NCBI GenBank assembly: GCA_900618425.1
Contig: UZAN01039488.1
Span: forward strand, 62,001-126,000
Direction of reading: 5' to 3'
Source of the DNA: Echinostoma caproni
Lineage: Eukaryota > Platyhelminthes > Trematoda > Plagiorchiida > Echinostomatidae
DNA length: 64,000 nucleotides
Shown here: piece after piece, positions 60,228-64,000 of the stretch
How the letters are laid out: each line of letters begins with the position of its first letter
How positions within the stretch are numbered: the first letter of the stretch is position 1
The notes under the pieces: generated by a model
What the model was told of the DNA's origin: nothing
The model's database searches: none
Seen by the model: the letters and a program-made list of their open reading frames with translations, nothing else
Translations under genes and position numbers: made by a program

Positions 60228-60674
60228 TCAAATAGCTTCCGCTGAAGAAGCCGTGCTCACTGCCTTCTCGTGGTGGTGTTTCCTCACCAAAGTACGAGGG
60301 CCCAAAGCAAATGTTCGGAGCAATAACCGGGTCTGTGAAACACTAATATTTAACTTACGGGAGTTGGCTAAAATCCCTGATTCCAAAGCAACCAAGAAGA
60401 GACGTACGAACCACACACTCCATCTAATCGTAGTAGTGGTAAACAGCTTGATTGGATATCGATGTTTATTGGGCACCTTGGACGCTTGACCGCCTCCGAG
60501 GGGCGTATTATCCGATGAACCAGACACCGGCCCCCAATAGAAGATGGTTTTCACACTCCACCTCGCTGCTTTGTGAGTCGGGCTTTGACTAGCGGAAGGC
60601 TCCGCTTGAGAATTCCCTAAGAAAATTCCCCTGCTTCGGTCTGGGCAACCAAACAGCATCTCACCCACGAGCAA
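60228..60674 (-). other. 148-codon open frame in a GC-rich island, unassigned
   Basis: The minus strand is open for 148 codons (GTG first codon), the longest unassigned frame apart from the overlapping 50.7 kb one. The product has a polar first half (NSQAEPSASQSPTHKAARWS, then GPVSGSSDNTPLGGGQASKV) and a more hydrophobic second half (SVWFVRLFLVALESGILANS). There is no zinc finger, catalytic triad or RT motif. The island contrasts with AT-rich flanks, and there is no disabling mutation. I think it is a mobile-element segment or a conserved repeat, but cannot name it. A chance open frame in GC-richer DNA, where stops are rarer, is the main alternative. Confidence 0.35.
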
Positions 60675-60804
60675 ATCATGGACCTTTTTCTCGTTATAAA
60701 GATTATTATACCTTGTTTGTTTGGTACACAGTATGACGATGTCAACTCGGCTGTTGATGGAACGTTTGCGAACAAATTGCGATGCTCGGCAAACAGGTGA
60801 AATC

Positions 60805-60806
<2 letters not shown>

Positions 60807-60840
<34 letters not shown>
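60807..60840. repeat. (AT)17 microsatellite
   Basis: A pure AT dinucleotide run, interrupted at 60841 by a G. Confidence 0.95.
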
Positions 60841-60843
<3 letters not shown>

Positions 60844-61949
60844 ATCGATCAATAACCCTGACATTTTGGTCTATGTCGACTGGGTCAAACATCCAGGATC
60901 AACTCGATTTCGACGCCAGATGATTGCCTTTTGCCTCTATCGTTAGTGTTGTTCGTAAATCCTCACAATGCCATACAAATCCGAAGGGTCTATCTTCTTG
61001 AACTACTTACTCTTCAGCGGTGTAATCGGCGCACCGATCATTACTTCGTAGTAGTGATTTAACTTTTCAGTACCCAGTTCAGTTGGTTTTAATTGTTGTT
61101 ATACCAAACTAAATGGCATGCAATCCACTTTTGTCGACGTTTTAGTGCAAGGTATAAACCAGCGTTTAAATGTCGCTTGTAGGACTCCTTGGGACAATAT
61201 ATCTTCCTCGCATAATCAATCATTCGCATTCTTTTCATTACCGTTCTTCCGGATGCTCCAAATTTCGACATATATGCTATCCAGCATAAACATCTCTGTT
61301 AGTTCCTTTGTCCCATATCTGGCTCGCATTTTAAGAAATGAAACGAGAGAAAATACCACAGATGTTCTTGCTTGATTTCCTGAGTGCAATGTTCATTCAT
61401 GCCCCTTTTGTTTTTGTCCAATCAGACTTTCTATATTCTTTTGTTCTCTGGTGAATGATGGTCAGCTTGTATCTTGGGGTTGAAATATAAATATTTATTA
61501 CTTTGAGATAAATAATAGATAGGTTAAAATTTACTGGTTTAAGGAGAACCTAACGGTCACTTATAGAAACCAGTAAACTCGGAAGAGGAGTGAGAAACCT
61601 CATAAGGTCTCAGCATGATTGGTTTTATATTAAGTTGGGTCAAAGTAGAATGATGTTCCACTAAATTAAAAAACCAATGGAACAGAGCACAAGAACGGAG
61701 ATTCACCCAAAATGGATTTTTAAATGTTCGTGGTTTGCAGAGAACAGGAGCAGTTAAATTCCAGTGACAGTTTCACTTTTTAGTTAAAACATAGAGTTCG
61801 CTCATTAATTACCTGAGGTGAGCGGAAACAAACAAAAAACCCAATGGTTTTTGACTGACCATCCGTGCGAATTCATCTTCACACCCACAATTATCAGCTC
61901 ATCCCGTAAGCCATTAACTCTGGATGCATTGTACTCGATTTGTTCTCTT
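60841..61949. other. Stretch without recognised genes
   Basis: Short frames on both strands at 61089-61375, no motif. Confidence 0.55.
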
Positions 61950-62020
61950 CTTACAGCTCATCAGTAGAGCGCATTCAAGGCCCCCACCCCTGGGAGTCAA
62001 AACTCAGGCCTTCGGTTTGG
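61950..62020 (+). repeat. tRNA-like sequence, possible third SINE family
   Basis: CAGCTCATCAGTAGAGC (from 61954) is close to a tRNA A box and D arm. GGGAGTCAAAACTC (61992-62005) is a poor B box at a plausible distance. The acceptor strands do not pair. This could be a worn SINE head or chance. Confidence 0.3.
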
Positions 62021-62389
62021 AAAACCCATGTGTTATTACTGTATTGACCGACTCATTACGGGGCTGACCGGAAGTGACGATTCAATTTTTTCACATAATA
62101 ATCTTCAATGGTATTCAGTTTGTCCATGTTATTCCAGACGGATTTGATCTACTCATTCAGCACTACTTGCTATCGGTTTTGTTGGAGTAAGTACGACGAG
62201 TTTTGACACCGAAAATCCACTAAAACCAAGAGCACACAAATTGAGCGACCGCAAGTCACGATGATAACTAAAGGACACCTTCGTTACTGTGTCGTGTTGT
62301 GCGTTGTGATTAGCAATCATGTCTTCATCTCACGGTAGTTATCTCACTGACCGTAAAAAATCACTTTTACTGCAGTATGCGCGCGCACA
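62021..62389. other. Stretch without recognised genes
   Basis: Nothing supported. Confidence 0.5.
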
Positions 62390-62540
62390 GATGCAGTGAA
62401 ATGACCATGGATATATATTGTGCAAACCCACGTTTCTGATTTCTGTATTCAAATTATGAATATTATATAATCTGTAGCATGCACCTGATGAGATCCGATG
62501 AAATATATCCGGATACAAATTGTGCAACGTAGACCTACTG
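62390..62540 (+). repeat. Motif E, copies 2 and 3 in tandem
   Basis: The unit at 62390-62435 (GATGCAGTGAAATGACCATGGATA then TTGTGCAAACCCACG) matches 42457-42500 closely. A more diverged unit lies about 105 bp further in the same direction (62492-62540: GATGAAATATATCCGGATAC then ATTGTGCAACGTAGAC). On the minus strand both translate to L-H-N-I/L-Y-P, which explains the internally repetitive 72-codon minus frame. Confidence 0.5.
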
Positions 62541-63916
62541 TATCCTCCATTCAACAATCAGGAAGATGTGTGCGTGTGCAGTTTACAATCCTCGGTTAGT
62601 TTGGAAAAAGGGGTTTTAGTCAACTCCCTCTCGGCGAACTGCCCATAGTTCACTGACTCGGTTGGCTTTTCTTCCTCTCGGTTTTACGTAAAACACCTCC
62701 ACTGCGGGAGACAGTCAGAAAGGCTTCCTCAGCAGAGGCAGTTTGAGACCCTTGATCGTAATGGAAGGCTGATAAGTCCCAAACCAGGACACCCGATTGT
62801 TTAGTTATGTATTCGTTTCTTAACCTTGTTTTCCATGTAAAGTAACAGGTTACGAGACCTGTGTACTGCGTTCTTGTGTTAGCTTCATGCTCCTTTGTTG
62901 TTCACCCCTAACGGGTTTTTCATGCCTCAAATCTGTAATGGAAGTTCATTTATAATGGTTGATGTTGGGACAGTGCTCGGACACGAGTGACAAGCATTTG
63001 GTGATCATACAGCGTCAAATATCACCAAATTCCTAGGGAGTGAGTGGCACAAGTACAAAATTGCATAACCCGTTAAACTCTGTGATTTCGCAATAGACAA
63101 TGCTAAATAGAGAAGTTTTCATTCATGTAACCATGCACTCAAATGGTTGGCTGTCAGGCTCAGAAGCATTGGTTTTGGTTTCCAGTATACATGTTAACAG
63201 GTGATGACCTCTCCGAGAATGAAAAAGCACCTGGTCAGTGTTCAGTGCAAGCCATTAGACACATAAGTCCACAAATATTTCTTATTATTTTCCTTTTTGA
63301 ACTCCAAATCAAAAAGTGAATGATAATATAGCCACCAAGAAAGCCAAATTTGATGAAGAGGTTCGGCAATACGGACGGTATTAGCGAAAATTCATTTTTG
63401 ATCAAAAGTCACGCCCAGATTAACCGTGACTGAGATCATTCACAGCGCACCTGCTTCGTCCACGAGCCTATAAGTGTTTTGACCTTCATTTCTCACTCCT
63501 GAACAATCTATATGCTGCTTCTGCGGGTGAATGGTTCGCACATGGGGGGAATAAAGTTGAATTTTCAATGCAGTTTTCTGATTGAACAAATCAGTTAGTT
63601 CACTGTATTGGACAAGTGACGAATCGTTTGTGTCTTCAAGTTTTAATCACGAACTTAAAAGGGGCATTGCTCCAATCGGATAAAGTGACCCAGGTGACCC
63701 AGTATTCCTCGAACTTCTTTTTTTATTACAGCAGCTATCAAATACAGATCTGTATGGCAGAGGGTGTTTTCGGATTTTTATGCTTTTCAGTTTAGTTGGA
63801 AAATGACAAACTGCCGTCAACGTCCTGTATACCGAAGTGAATGACACAGTTTGGTAGACCGAGGACCGAACAGGCTCGTGCGTGAATAATTTTATTTATC
63901 GGACTTACCATCCCAC
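62541..63916. other. Stretch without recognised genes
   Basis: Only short frames. No motif seen. Confidence 0.55.
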
Positions 63917-64000
63917 ATGAAGTAGGTAAGGTTGCAGGGTTTACGGTTTGAGCTAATAAATGCCCCCACTCTTGCACCACGAGCCCCGAGGTTCTCGCCG
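63917..64000 (-). other. Possible exon end at the window edge, minus strand
   Basis: Entering from the right edge, the minus strand reads without stop in two frames (one gives LVVQEWGHLLAQTVNPATL) until GGGATG|GTAAGT near 63910, a strong 5' splice consensus. GC content rises toward the edge. The sequence is cut by the window, so I cannot tell a host exon from repeat-derived DNA. Confidence 0.25.

Noticed and set aside
1..64000. CRISPR arrays, operons, phage or plasmid genes
   Set aside because: No regular spacer-repeat arrays, no compact gene clusters and no bacterial signals; the content is that of an animal nuclear genome.

Overview
The window reads as gene-poor, AT-rich animal nuclear DNA. 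The best guess is a parasitic flatworm, probably a digenean fluke. This rests on the repeat content: degenerate CR1/Jockey-type LINEs with short tandem 3' tails, Penelope-like elements (PLEs) with a GIY-YIG endonuclease, Tc1/mariner remnants and tRNA-derived SINEs. Open frames are short and scattered, there are no operons or ribosome-binding sites, and four isolated N bases (6904, 13987, 21395, 34361) suggest a draft assembly. The species cannot be named from the sequence alone. No intact host protein gene is visible, so the window is most likely intergenic or intronic.

Layout. 0-13.4 kb: mostly featureless, with a tRNA-like SINE head (1.7 kb), a 7-bp tandem tail (1.85 kb), an unassigned GC-rich patch (3.6-4.2 kb) and SINE-A copy 1 (7.2 kb). 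13.6-14.3 kb: the 3' part of a PLE. 17.0-17.4 kb: two copies of a second SINE family (SINE-B), head to head. 17.4-18.16 kb: the 3' end of one LINE. 19.4-21.5 kb: the longest element here, a CR1-like reverse transcriptase with few lesions and a (CTTTGA)n tail. 21.5-32 kb: almost empty, apart from a possible PLE palm fragment at 28.3 kb. 32.3-33.0 kb: a Tc1 transposase copy with recognisable D, D and E positions; further Tc1 scraps lie at 36.0-36.4 and 39.6 kb. 37.7, 42.6 and 45.9 kb: SINE-A copies 2-4. 41.9-42.4 kb: a LINE endonuclease fragment. 43.6-44.5 kb: a second, different PLE. 45.77-46.23 kb: a histone H3-like sequence split by SINE-A copy 4. 49.3-49.7 kb: a reverse-strand CR1 C-terminus. 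50.4-51.3 and 60.2-60.7 kb: GC-rich unassigned coding-like islands. The rest is AT-rich, with microsatellites at 23.0, 37.1, 59.2 and 60.8 kb.

How the parts relate. Nearly everything recognisable is a decayed mobile element. The SINEs would have depended on reverse transcriptases such as those of the LINEs. The H3-like segment looks like a copy of a host histone gene that was later hit by a SINE. The most unusual observations are the short ORF that begins with an almost complete H3 tail and runs into SINE sequence, the SINE-A family whose tRNA-like head is closed by an unusually long terminal stem, and the Tc1 copy in which a 45-nt GT...AG segment interrupts an otherwise exact DD34E spacing. 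I did not find a convincing new multi-gene system.
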